DNA of 64,000 nt, taken from contig DIET01000019.1 of assembly GCA_002418765.1 (NCBI GenBank), positions 34,947 to 98,946 of the forward strand. Direction: 5' to 3'. Source of the stretch: Peptococcaceae bacterium UBA5767. GTDB lineage: Bacteria; Bacillota; TC1; UBA5767. A program made the translations under genes and the position numbers. A model generated the notes under the pieces. That model saw only the letters and a list, made by a program, of their open reading frames with translations, did not search any database and was not told the origin of the DNA. Each line of letters opens with the position of its first letter. Position 1 is the first letter of the stretch. Shown here piece by piece: positions 1 to 7,758 of the stretch.

Positions 1-1853
1 TCAATGACAAGGTGAGTATCGCCCATCTGGGCTACGATTTCTGTCAATGTCTGTTCCGCAGCATAATCATGCGTCATCAGATTGTACAAAGCCTCTCTTG
101 CATTGACCCGACCCTGGGTTACCAATTTAAATTGCAAGGCAGCAAAGACGTCAACATGCTCCTTCATCTGTGAGATAACCTCCACATGGGTCAAAGAGCT
201 GTCTTGGGAAAAAATAAGTCCTGCAATGCCCGCCACATGAGGAGCTGCCATCGATGTTCCTGACAAGTATTGAAAGCCTGTGATCCCGGTACTAAAAATA
301 TAGGTACCTGGTGCCATCACATCAACCTCTTCCTGCCCGTAATTGGATGTCTCCGCCAATTGGTCTAGATTGTTGCTGTTGCCTACCACCAGCATATTGG
401 GTAGCCCAAAACTGGCAGGATACGTAGGATAACTACCGATATCTTCTCCGGCATTTCCTGCCGCCACCACAATCACTGCCGAGGAAAGGGCCATCGCATC
501 ATAGAGACCCTGGGAGTACTCTGGACCTCCTAAGGACATATTAATGACCTGTGCGCCATTTTGATTGGCATACTCCACAGCCTCAATGATATCGGCGGTA
601 TTTCCTATGCCACGGCTGTCCAGGACTTTCAAAGCCATAATAGAGGCATCCTGCATGACGCCTGTAACAATGCCGTCCTTATACCCTGCAATGGTACCAG
701 CCACATGGGTGCCATGTCCATTGTCATCCATGGGATCATAGAGGGCACTGCTGTCTACAAAGTTTTTACCATAATATCCCTCGGGACTTTCCCACATATT
801 TTGCGCGAGCAAAGGATGCTCATACGCTACGCCTGTGTCGATCACCGCGATGACCACCTCATCTGAACCCTTCTCCACAACCCAGGCATCCAGGATACTG
901 ATATCTGCCCCTATGGTCCCTGTTGTGCCGTCTATGGTTTGTCCGGTATTCTCCAGGCCCCAAAGATGGTTGAAGTCATAGTCCTCCAAAGGGGTAAAAT
1001 TAACGTCAATGACATAATCCTCGTTTTCGATGGAGATATTGGCATCATGGGTGGCCGTAATAGAAATGTAATAGGTTCCCGCCTCAAGATCAACCCAGCC
1101 ATACTGATACTCTGTTTCATTCTGGCCGTATAGATCGGCGGTAACCAATAGGTTTCCATTGACATCTGATACTGCAAGTACCAAATCCTCCTCCACACCT
1201 TGCTCATAAAGCTCTCCTGTCCAATAGGAAGAAATCCCCATTCTTCCCGCTTTGGTCAGGCCAAACTGAAAATAATCATAGTCTTGTATTTGTTCTCCCA
1301 CACTGTTGGTCATGTGCCCCAACAGGCGATAATATGGCTGCCCAGCATAGCTATCATTGATCATGTTGGCTTCACTGGGAAGATTATTGGGTTCCGTCTC
1401 ATAAACATACTCCGTGGTGGTTTCAGGTGTTGGTGAAAAAGCTTGACCCATCTTATCATACACCGTCTTTTCACCCAGAATTCCCTGCTCCCATACATCC
1501 ATGGCATAAACCGGATAGTTTGGCTCAACATAAAGCACATGCGGATTGTTTCGGTAGTATTCCATCGCTTCAGAAAGAGTCGTACCCTCTTCAATCTGTA
1601 CCAAGCTCAGCCCCGGTACAAGCTTAAAATTCTTTTTCACCTTGCTTCCAGCACTGGCGTGCACCTCACTCATCACAGAAAATCCCTTCAGCGCTTCCGG
1701 TTTGAAGCGCACAATCAATTCGTCTCCCTCCATGCCCAGAGCATGGTTTTCTTCGAACAGTATGGTTCCATAGGAGGCCTCTACGGGTACGAATGAAAGG
1801 ATCATCGCAAACAGTATGGCCCATGCTATGTTATTCTTCATCCATCGTCTCAT
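1..1853 (-). CDS. subtilisin-like serine protease (S8), C-terminus beyond window
   Basis: A secreted peptidase of family S8, read continuously for about 617 codons from ATG at 1853 to the window edge. AAAGGAG lies 7 nt before the start. A signal peptide covers about residues 1-27. An inhibitor-like propeptide follows (about 40-100), then a pre-peptidase-like beta domain (about 130-290) beginning ETEPNN. The catalytic domain shows all three triad motifs: VIDTG (Asp about 338), NGHGTHVAG (His about 379) and SGTSMAAPH (Ser about 534). It lies 68 nt after the SLH gene and is probably co-transcribed with it. Its fate at the C-terminus, such as an anchoring domain, cannot be seen. The family assignment is secure; the substrate is unknown. 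Confidence 0.93.
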   Translation of the reverse strand, partial: MRRWMKNNIAWAILFAMILSFVPVEASYGTILFEENHALGMEGDELIVRFKPEALKGFSVMSEVHASAGSKVKKNFKLVPGLSLVQIEEGTTLSEAMEYYRNNPHVLYVEPNYPVYAMDVWEQGILGEKTVYDKMGQAFSPTPETTTEYVYETEPNNLPSEANMINDSYAGQPYYRLLGHMTNSVGEQIQDYDYFQFGLTKAGRMGISSYWTGELYEQGVEEDLVLAVSDVNGNLLVTADLYGQNETEYQYGWVDLEAGTYYISITATHDANISIENEDYVIDVNFTPLEDYDFNHLWGLENTGQTIDGTTGTIGADISILDAWVVEKGSDEVVIAVIDTGVAYEHPLLAQNMWESPEGYYGKNFVDSSALYDPMDDNGHGTHVAGTIAGYKDGIVTGVMQDASIMALKVLDSRGIGNTADIIEAVEYANQNGAQVINMSLGGPEYSQGLYDAMALSSAVIVVAAGNAGEDIGSYPTYPASFGLPNMLVVGNSNNLDQLAETSNYGQEEVDVMAPGTYIFSTGITGFQYLSGTSMAAPHVAGIAGLIFSQDSSLTHVEVISQMKEHVDVFAALQFKLVTQGRVNAREALYNLMTHDYAAEQTLTEIVAQMGDTHLVI

Positions 1854-1921
1854 CTCTTTGCTCCTTTGATTATATCCTTCATATTTGCCTGTCTTACAAT
1901 CACATCTGTTGCGTGAAAGGA

Positions 1922-4150
1922 TCAATCATCCAAAAACAGATGGATCTGAGCCCGGTGAGAAGTGGCGCCCTCTACATAACCCAATGTTTCGTTGATGGTG
2001 ATGTCTGGGTTGTATCCTTGTTGCACGGCAGAAAGAAGATAATAATCTCCCACCAGGACAAACTCTTCGCGAAGAGTACTATTTCGCAAATAGACACCGT
2101 CCACTTCCATTTTGAGGCTTCCTGTGAAGGATTCTCCCAGTACAGCCTCCAATTTGGCTTTATCCAAATAAATATTGAAAACACCAGGAAGAACTCGTTC
2201 TATACCCAAATAGGTGACTTCTTCCCACACAGCAGATTTCCGGGCATCATAGAACTGATCAAAACTCCCCTGCAACGTGAGCACAAAGGAAGCTTCCACC
2301 GAAATGTCACCAACGACCTGGGTGTCAGTTCGTGTTGCCGTCAGTAAATCATCGCTCCATTTGACAAATGCATACCCGGCATACGCGACGGCCGTTACCG
2401 TCTGAGCATCTCGGTCATACGCCACCGTCTGCAAGGCCGGTCCTTGGATGGAGCCGTTCCCATCTGTCACATAGCTTACACTATATTGTATGCGGGTGGA
2501 CTCGACCAGCATGGTCAATTGTGCTGACAATGCTTCCGCCAGGGTATCACCGCTACCTTTGCTTAGGGCTACCTGGAAAAGATGGGTTCCGTCTACACCC
2601 CGAGGATTTGTGCCCTCTACGCCGGCCACAGCCTCTGTGTACAGACCATTTCTGATCTCATAGGTGACCCCGTCAAGTTCCAATTGATCAAGGACGTCTC
2701 CGATGGCACCTATGACCGCTTCCTCGCTTAAGGCATCTTCCTGCTTCATCTGATAACTGGCTTCTTCAATGCGGGCCTTGACCGTACTGACTGTGGCTGT
2801 ATTGGCGGCATTGGCTGGTGGGGGTGGTGTTACGGTACCGCCTCCACCGCCACCACCACCGCCACCAAAGAATACTTCTTCTTCTAGCACCTCAGGCAAC
2901 ATCATGAATGGCGGCACGACGACCTCCTCCGCTACGGTAAGAATGGCTGGTTCCATCTCAAAGACCACATCATCAGCCGTCACATAAGCCTGTTCCACCT
3001 GACCTGACCCCAGTATGGAGGCCCGGGCCTGTACCACAAGGTTCTTGATGCTGACATCTTCCCCAAGTTGTATCGTTGCTGGTTGAAGGATCACCATCTC
3101 CTTGATCACGGTATCACCCTGCAGGGTTACCAACATATCCAATCCCCGCACCTCGACATAGTCGAAGTCTCCTTCTAAGATGACTTCTTCTTGTGCAGAA
3201 GAGGTGGCCAGGATCATACTTATCCCCTGGGTATTGTGTAAAAATATCCTTGTACCACCCTGAGCAGTTTTTTCCACTACAATCGCTCCGCCTATGGAGC
3301 TACTTTCAATATTGAGGCTGTCACGGCCTGCTCCTCTTACTTTGATGTCACCATCCACCTGAACCTCATGGAGCGTGACATCGCCAGTACCCACTTCTTC
3401 GTCGATCAATAGATCTCCCGTGATCTGCATATGCTGCAGGGTCAGGTCTCCGGTGGAGACTTGCACAGAACCGGCAATGGTCTGTAAACCTTCCTCAGGA
3501 CCATAGGTTCCGGCTGTCTGATAAACCACCGCTGGTTCTGCCGCCTGATTCAGAGCCACCAGGGCTTCCGCTCTGGTGATGGGGTCCTTGGGCCGAAACG
3601 AACCGTCTGGATACCCGCTCATAAAACCAGCCTCCAATACACCCCCGATATACCCCGCGCTCCAACTTGAAAATCCGGCATAATCACTGAGAAGTTGAGC
3701 TGAGGGCTCACTTACATCAAGCCGCCTGATTCTGGCCATAATAACAGCGGCTTCTTCTCTCGATATCGGCCGCTCCGCCCGCATGGTGCCATCGGCATAA
3801 CCGCCGATGTAGCCTGCATTGCTGGCGATTTGAACGGTTTCATAATACCACTGGTCAGGTGTTACATCTTGAAAAGAGATTTCCTTGGGGGTAACATAAC
3901 CAAAGGCCTGGTTGACCAATACCATGTATTCTGCTCTGGTCACTGCGTTGTTTGGTTTGAACGATCCATCAGGATATCCACGGACCCAGTTGCGATCCAT
4001 CCATGTTTCAATCACATCTTCCGCCCAATGACCTTCAATGTCTTTGTTAACCAAGGCTGCCTCTGCAGGCATCCCATTTCCATAAAGCCACAACAAGATC
4101 ACCCCGAGCAGCACCAGTGTTCTCGATAACTTTCCAGCATTGAATTTCAA
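1922..4150 (-). CDS. S-layer-homology (SLH) domain surface protein
   Basis: A large exported cell-surface protein of 742 aa. The start is TTG at 4150, chosen because AAGGAGG lies 7 nt upstream and the reading opens with a signal peptide (about residues 1-31). Three SLH repeats follow (about 33-210, with motifs such as GYPDGSFKP), which in this family bind pyruvylated secondary cell-wall polymers. Then comes a beta-helix-like stretch (about 215-400), a run of ten glycines next to a proline stretch (about 430-450), and an InlB-B/Flg_new-type repeat (about 565-630). The last 110 residues are unrecognised. The gene precedes the subtilisin-like protease. It may be a scaffold or adhesin; the ligand is unknown. 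Confidence 0.92.
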   Translation of the reverse strand: MKFNAGKLSRTLVLLGVILLWLYGNGMPAEAALVNKDIEGHWAEDVIETWMDRNWVRGYPDGSFKPNNAVTRAEYMVLVNQAFGYVTPKEISFQDVTPDQWYYETVQIASNAGYIGGYADGTMRAERPISREEAAVIMARIRRLDVSEPSAQLLSDYAGFSSWSAGYIGGVLEAGFMSGYPDGSFRPKDPITRAEALVALNQAAEPAVVYQTAGTYGPEEGLQTIAGSVQVSTGDLTLQHMQITGDLLIDEEVGTGDVTLHEVQVDGDIKVRGAGRDSLNIESSSIGGAIVVEKTAQGGTRIFLHNTQGISMILATSSAQEEVILEGDFDYVEVRGLDMLVTLQGDTVIKEMVILQPATIQLGEDVSIKNLVVQARASILGSGQVEQAYVTADDVVFEMEPAILTVAEEVVVPPFMMLPEVLEEEVFFGGGGGGGGGGTVTPPPPANAANTATVSTVKARIEEASYQMKQEDALSEEAVIGAIGDVLDQLELDGVTYEIRNGLYTEAVAGVEGTNPRGVDGTHLFQVALSKGSGDTLAEALSAQLTMLVESTRIQYSVSYVTDGNGSIQGPALQTVAYDRDAQTVTAVAYAGYAFVKWSDDLLTATRTDTQVVGDISVEASFVLTLQGSFDQFYDARKSAVWEEVTYLGIERVLPGVFNIYLDKAKLEAVLGESFTGSLKMEVDGVYLRNSTLREEFVLVGDYYLLSAVQQGYNPDITINETLGYVEGATSHRAQIHLFLDD

Positions 4151-4533
4151 AATGCTTCCTCCTTAGGTTCTTGATCTGTCAATCAAAATGATTTTTTTCG
4201 GACTAGTAACAATCTACCAACATGTCTTCAAGATTGGCCCCCTTCCATGCCATGGGAACATATATTCTTTACTAAGAAGTGCAACTCTCATCGGGGGCAA
4301 ACCATATAAGAAACGAAGCCATAAGGCTTCTATCCGTAGGGACTACAAGAAACGTTCAACTGCCTATATTGTACACATTACATAACAACTCAACAAACAA
4401 AAAATCTGGAAAAACCAACATTTTCTTATCCTCCCGGAAGAACCCCCTATTGGGGAAAGGGGCATCATCTTGGGTTACCGGGCAGCAATGTCTGGTTCAT
4501 TTCAAGCAAAGAGAATGCTTCTTATCAAATGCT
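4151..4533. other. intergenic region with a hairpin, no gene seen
   Basis: Between the lipoprotein gene and the SLH gene there is no convincing reading frame. A 6-bp hairpin (GAAGCC, loop, GGCTTC) at 4316-4331 is followed on the minus strand by GTTTCTTAT and could be a weak terminator for the lipoprotein gene. A second GC hairpin (CCCC/GGGG) lies at about 4443-4454. No clear promoter was identified. Confidence 0.35.
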
Positions 4534-4980
4534 TCACTGTACACGGTAAATATCTTCTTTTCTCTGTTCTATTTGAATGCTGGTCTCGGCCAATACTTCA
4601 CCACCATCCGATGATTCCACTTGCAATGTAATCACAAAAACCTCACCGACAGGAACTCCATCCGTGGGAGCCCAAATCATTTTGTGTTCATTGGTCCGGA
4701 CGTCCTGTCCCAGTTCCCGGGGATGACCAGCCTTTTGCCATTTTAAAAACGTACCTTCTGACGTCATCCAGTGAAAAATCAAGACATCATTTTTCAATGA
4801 CCGGTCGGCTTGGGCCGTAAGGGTAATTCCTGCCGAGGAAGATATCCCCACCTGATACTCTTCTTGTTCTGGCACGATGACAAGTTTTTGATCCTGTTCT
4901 TGACATGCGCTAAAGAGAATGATCAGTGTCAATGCCATAAACAACACAAAAAACAACCTCTTTCTTGGGCCCTTTTTCAT
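4534..4980 (-). CDS. small lipoprotein of unknown function
   Basis: 148-residue predicted lipoprotein. The start is ATG at 4980, where GGAGGG lies 8 nt upstream; a longer frame upstream has no ribosome site and overlaps the neighbouring gene. The N-terminus is a type II signal peptide with lipobox LFSAC, so Cys about 27 should be the lipidated residue. The mature part looks like an immunoglobulin-like beta domain (alternating polar and hydrophobic strands, ending in a TLQVESSDG-like strand), but no named family is recognised. It begins 2 nt after the stop of the transglutaminase-like gene, so the two are one transcription unit and may act together at the cell envelope. Confidence 0.8.
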   Translation of the reverse strand: MKKGPRKRLFFVLFMALTLIILFSACQEQDQKLVIVPEQEEYQVGISSSAGITLTAQADRSLKNDVLIFHWMTSEGTFLKWQKAGHPRELGQDVRTNEHKMIWAPTDGVPVGEVFVITLQVESSDGGEVLAETSIQIEQRKEDIYRVQ

Positions 4981-4981
4981 C

Positions 4982-5626
4982 TTAAGATCCCTCCGCCTTT
5001 TGTTTGAGCAGGGATAGCCTGCTTGCACGTCTGAAGCCATACAAAAAGACATGGATTACCGGCCAGCCAAGGATGAGCAGCACCTTGCGTGGCCAAGGCA
5101 TAACTTGCCAAAAAGCCTCCCAAAAGACTCGTCCGTTGGTTGCCCAGTCTACATCTGGCCATTGGAAACTGATTTCCCCCTGGTCATTGGTCTTAAGAAA
5201 GGTGACGTCTTCATTTTCAACACTGCTGCTGGTTTTTCCCCCGTAATCCACCCAAATATGTGAGACAGAGACACGCGTCTCATATGCCATTCCCTGCTGT
5301 TCCAGCAGGGAAGCGAAAAGAATATACCTGGCTTTGCAGTCTCCCTCTTGGTTTTTTAATACTTCATCCAACGAAGGAAAGTACCAAGGCATGCCATAAA
5401 CCACCCAATCGTATTCATAAGGAATCCAGGCATAAACCAATTGTTCAATTTCTGCCGCCGTCTTGCCTGTGAGACCCTCCTCCTGTACAGGCAAAGCACC
5501 CAGCGCTCGTGAGGGATCCATCATTCTTAGGATACTGACAGGCAAAAGAACTGGATTGGGATACAACACGAATAGAAACCACAAGAACAAGAGAAAAAAC
5601 GTTACCCTGGATTTCTTCTTTTTCAT
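4982..5626 (-). CDS. membrane-anchored transglutaminase-like protein
   Basis: 214-residue protein. ATG at 5626 is chosen (TTGGAG, 7 nt upstream) because the next residues, MKKKK then a hydrophobic helix, form a signal anchor. The centre shows the transglutaminase/bacterial cysteine-protease pattern: GDCKAR with the candidate nucleophile Cys, followed about 35 residues later by SHIWVDY with the candidate His. The preceding segment YAWIPYEYD is typical of the approach to that fold. A second hydrophobic helix lies near the C-terminus, followed by a basic tail. It probably processes or cross-links cell-wall proteins, an inference from the fold and from the adjacent lipoprotein gene. Confidence 0.7.
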   Translation of the reverse strand: MKKKKSRVTFFLLFLWFLFVLYPNPVLLPVSILRMMDPSRALGALPVQEEGLTGKTAAEIEQLVYAWIPYEYDWVVYGMPWYFPSLDEVLKNQEGDCKARYILFASLLEQQGMAYETRVSVSHIWVDYGGKTSSSVENEDVTFLKTNDQGEISFQWPDVDWATNGRVFWEAFWQVMPWPRKVLLILGWPVIHVFLYGFRRASRLSLLKQKAEGS

Positions 5627-5956
5627 CACGCTTCTCCAATCTGGCCCATAGGGTCCCATTGGTCTTTACTAGCATATTGGCACGCTAAAACAATTCTTCA
5701 TTAGTCCTATTATACGGCAATTTTGCTTTCTTGCCTTCTTTTTAGCCAGCGCCACAATATGTATCTCAAAGAACCCAGAACGAGGACCGTCCGCATTTAC
5801 AAATTACACCGGACCACTGCTCCTCGCTTCAGCCTTACTCACCCTGACACAGATGTCATATAAAAAAATAGCACTGTGTTTAAACACAATGCTACTTTCT
5901 CGAATCACATGATGACTCGTGCGATCCTATGTATACTGGTTATCAACAGTATGGTC
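5627..5956. other. intergenic region
   Basis: No gene seen. A TATAAT-like hexamer on the minus strand (5709-5714) could be the -10 of the transglutaminase-lipoprotein unit, but no good -35 is present. The terminator of the LPXTG gene occupies 5862-5894. Confidence 0.35.
5862..5894 (-). terminator. rho-independent terminator of the LPXTG gene
   Basis: On the minus strand an almost perfect hairpin (TAGCATTGTGTTT paired with AAACACAGTGCTA, one mismatch) is followed by seven T residues. It lies about 60 nt after the stop of the LPXTG protein gene. Confidence 0.85.
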
Positions 5957-6826
5957 TTACAAGGTTTTCTTAGCAACAACATAACTGGCCAAAGCAAGAA
6001 TCACAGGAAAGAGCATGAGGCTATCGGTGCTTGCACCCGTATTGGGCAAAGCCAACGGAACCTGCTCAGGCACAATGGATTCTTCTTCCAGCTCTACTAC
6101 AAAAGCGACTTCTTCTTCAGGTTCATTGACCGGAACCACCAACGGTGTTTCTTCATCTAAAATCTCTTCTGTCGGTTCTGGCGTAGTACGAGGACGTCTG
6201 ACTTTTTTGGTGGTATCATCTGCGTCTTCGTCATCTCCGTCTGGGTCATCGCCATCTGGGTCATCTCCATCTGGGTCATCTCCGTCAGGATCATCGCCGT
6301 CTGGGTCATCGCCATCAGGGTCATCTCCATCTGGGTCATCGCCGTCTGGGTCATCGCCATCTGGGTCATCGCCATCTGGGTCATCGCCGTCTGGATCAAG
6401 CGCTACTTTAAAATTGTCCGATTTTTGAATCGTGGTCTCCTTGCCTTTGTCATTCAAATACTGAATCGAAGCTTCCACTTTGTACACTTCATTAAGAGAA
6501 TCTCCATACTCTGTAATCGTCCACAGTTGAAAAACACGTGATGCAGAAGAAACTACCTGCACCCCTGTTCCCAGCACAGAGCCACCTGGTTGTGACACCA
6601 CAATATTCCAATTGCCATCCGGTAACTGAGAGCCAAAACGGATGTAAACATCCTGTTTACTGGAAAATTGGTTGCCATTCACTGCTGCGCCCGTAGAATC
6701 TGTCGTATAAACAGCATTGGAATCATTGGCAGCAATCGCAGGCATCACCAAGGCAAAAACCAAGAATAGTGACACACCCAACAACAAGCTAGTTTTGATC
6801 GTTCTTTTTGTATTTTTCTTTTTCAT
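5957..6826 (-). CDS. LPXTG cell-wall-anchored protein with acidic repeat
   Basis: 289-residue surface protein, ATG at 6826 with GAGGAG 7 nt upstream. A signal peptide (1-33) is followed by an unrecognised beta-rich domain (about 35-140), then 11 perfect five-residue units of sequence DPDGD (about 143-198). A Pro/Glu-rich spacer leads to the sortase signal LPNTG, a hydrophobic helix and a basic tail. The repeat resembles Asp-rich calcium-binding loops, so calcium-dependent extension from the wall is plausible. No sortase gene is in the window. Expression appears to be under four upstream c-di-GMP aptamers, as c-di-GMP-II switches control adhesins in Clostridioides difficile. Ligand of the N-terminal domain is unknown. 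Confidence 0.92.
   Translation of the reverse strand: MKKKNTKRTIKTSLLLGVSLFLVFALVMPAIAANDSNAVYTTDSTGAAVNGNQFSSKQDVYIRFGSQLPDGNWNIVVSQPGGSVLGTGVQVVSSASRVFQLWTITEYGDSLNEVYKVEASIQYLNDKGKETTIQKSDNFKVALDPDGDDPDGDDPDGDDPDGDDPDGDDPDGDDPDGDDPDGDDPDGDDPDGDDPDGDDEDADDTTKKVRRPRTTPEPTEEILDEETPLVVPVNEPEEEVAFVVELEEESIVPEQVPLALPNTGASTDSLMLFPVILALASYVVAKKTL
6229..6395 (-). repeat. 15-bp tandem repeat coding DPDGD, 11 units
   Basis: Eleven 15-bp units inside the LPXTG gene. They differ mainly at synonymous third positions (GAT/GAC, GGC/GGT/GGA), so the protein repeat is kept exact while the DNA is diversified. Copy number could change by slippage without breaking the frame. Confidence 0.9.
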
Positions 6827-6835
6827 GATACTGCT

Positions 6836-6865
6836 CCTCTCTCTAAACCTAGGTTTAAAGAAAGG
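6836..6865 (-). promoter_or_regulatory. Shine-Dalgarno-sequestering hairpin (riboswitch expression platform)
   Basis: In the RNA the segment CCTTTCTTTAAACC can pair along its full 14 nt with GGTTTAGAGAGAGG (G-U pairs included). The right arm overlaps the GAGAGAGGAG ribosome site of the LPXTG gene; the left arm is the 3' strand of P1 of the proximal c-di-GMP-II aptamer. P1 formation and this hairpin are therefore mutually exclusive. Inferred logic: ligand binding frees the ribosome site (ON). Confidence 0.75.
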
Positions 6866-6936
6866 CCGGTTGCACTAGTAGCTCCCTGTACCTCAAGTGC
6901 CCATATACAAGATACGCTTCATCGCTCCCTTTCTTA
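6857..6936 (-). promoter_or_regulatory. c-di-GMP-II riboswitch aptamer, proximal copy
   Basis: The RNA carries the class II core: GATGAAG, then GGGCACTTGA, then CTAGTGCAACCGGCC. P1 is AAGAAAGG paired with CCTTTCTT (6928-6935 with 6858-6865). It departs from the usual core at a few places (GCGATGAA for AATGATGAA, ACTAGTGC for AGTAGTGC, CCGGCC for CCGACC), so affinity or ligand preference may differ from the distal copy. It sits 31 nt from the start codon of the LPXTG gene and shares its P1 strand with the ribosome-site hairpin. Confidence 0.82.
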
Positions 6937-6943
6937 TATAATT

Positions 6944-7018
6944 AAGAAGGGTCGGTTGCACTACTCACTCCACATGCCTCAAGTGCCCAGATACGGGACA
7001 TGCTTCATCATTCCCACA
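6944..7018 (-). promoter_or_regulatory. c-di-GMP-II riboswitch aptamer, distal copy
   Basis: Very close to the published class II consensus: AATGATGAAG, GGGCACTTGA, GAGTAGTGCAACCGACC in the right order and spacing. P1 is short (GGG with CCC, 7013-7015 with 6949-6951). The linker to the proximal aptamer can form its own hairpin (6927-6951) that pairs the 3' P1 strand of this aptamer with the 5' P1 strand of the next, so the two aptamers may be coupled. Confidence 0.88.
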
Positions 7019-7310
7019 ATAACTATCGTAAAATACGATAGCAATAACAACACAATCATTTGTTGTTTGCCCTCACCCCTTTCGCATAGACCATACAGAT
7101 AACCGGTATAATAACAACATTGCTGCATCAAAAAATGCCATAAATTACAGTCATTTCTTGATTATATCAACAGAGGAATCTTCCCCTCCAATGAACAAAA
7201 TGAATCTATTCAAAACACCAAGCGTAACAAGCATGATGTCGCATGTATCTTTAACATCGATATTCTGGATCTGCAGACGTTATACCAAGGGTAGAGAGGA
7301 CAATCCCAAT
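7019..7310 (-). other. spacer between class I and class II riboswitches
   Basis: 292 nt of leader RNA with no recognised domain. It holds a perfect 8-bp hairpin at 7023-7041 (CTATCGTA/TACGATAG) and a 26-codon hydrophobic reading frame (7059-6979) preceded by AAAGGGGTGAGG at a long spacing. A TATAAT hexamer on the minus strand near 7162-7167 lacks a good -35, so a second promoter here cannot be excluded. Confidence 0.4.
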
Positions 7311-7419
7311 AAAAAAACTTCCCTTTCGGTAACCGGCTGCCCTATACCGTGTTGGTACGTAGGCCCAATGGCTTTGCGCCCCCATCTTTCGGTGGGTTTG
7401 CCTTTATCGCTGAAAAGCA
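7311..7419 (-). promoter_or_regulatory. c-di-GMP-I (GEMM-I) riboswitch aptamer, proximal copy, with U7 tract
   Basis: The RNA shows the GEMM-I signature: AAAGGCAAACC, a P1b stem closed by GAAA, GCGCAAAGCCA, GGGCCTA, and a 3' GGCAGCCGGTTACC. P1 pairs CTTTTC (7412-7417) with GGGAAG (7318-7323). Seven U residues follow P1 directly, so a stabilised P1 could itself act as a terminator stem; no separate terminator hairpin is visible. The G preceding GCAAACC, equivalent to the ligand-reading G20 of Vc2, appears retained, which favours c-di-GMP over cGAMP. Confidence 0.9.
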
Positions 7420-7433
7420 TGGTACATGATAAC

Positions 7434-7542
7434 AAAAAAACTTCCCCTTCGGTAACCGGCTACCCTATACCGTGTTGGTACGTAGGCCCAATGGCTTTGC
7501 GCCCCCATCTTTCGATGGGTTTGCCTTTATCGCTGAAAAGCT
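7434..7542 (-). promoter_or_regulatory. c-di-GMP-I (GEMM-I) riboswitch aptamer, distal copy, with U7 tract
   Basis: Identical to the proximal class I copy at 105 of 108 positions. One of the three differences restores a perfect P1b stem (CCCATC with GATGGG around GAAA). It also ends in seven U residues right after P1. The promoter lies immediately upstream. Such near-identity points to a recent duplication or to gene conversion. Confidence 0.9.
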
Positions 7543-7569
7543 ATTTTTAACATTCTTATATATATCTAA

Positions 7570-7597
7570 AGTATACATTAATGTTCTTTATTGTCAA
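7570..7597 (-). promoter_or_regulatory. sigma-A promoter of the four-aptamer leader
   Basis: TTGACA (7592-7597), 16 bp, TATACT (7570-7575) on the minus strand. The predicted transcript begins near 7562, just before the distal class I aptamer, giving a leader of about 735 nt before the LPXTG gene. Confidence 0.85.
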
Positions 7598-7758
7598 CTC
7601 TAGCATTCCCAATAAGAAAAAAATCAATAAATTTTTTTCTTCAGCCTTTACATTATCTTAGAATCATAGGCACAATCCATCCTTGGATTCGGAAAGAACA
7701 GTCTCTTTTCAAAAGCAAGCAGTAACAGCAAAGCAACAGGAAACAAAGAAACAAAACA

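Noticed and set aside
2769..2987. Plus-strand Pro-rich frame
   Set aside because: It is the reverse of the glycine run in the SLH protein.
4280..4345. GCAAACC ... GAAGCC ... GGGACTAC on the plus strand looked like another GEMM-I aptamer
   Set aside because: The P1b stem and the GCAAAGCC block are missing and no gene follows on that strand.
4279..4614. 111-codon plus-strand frame
   Set aside because: No ribosome site and it runs into the lipoprotein gene on the other strand.
6229..6395. Short regular repeats as a CRISPR array
   Set aside because: Units are 15 bp, contiguous and in frame; no spacers.
6015..6428. Antisense frames rich in Ser/Gly/Pro and in Met/Thr across the DPDGD repeat
   Set aside because: They are by-products of the 15-bp repeat; no ribosome sites, and the LPXTG frame is complete.
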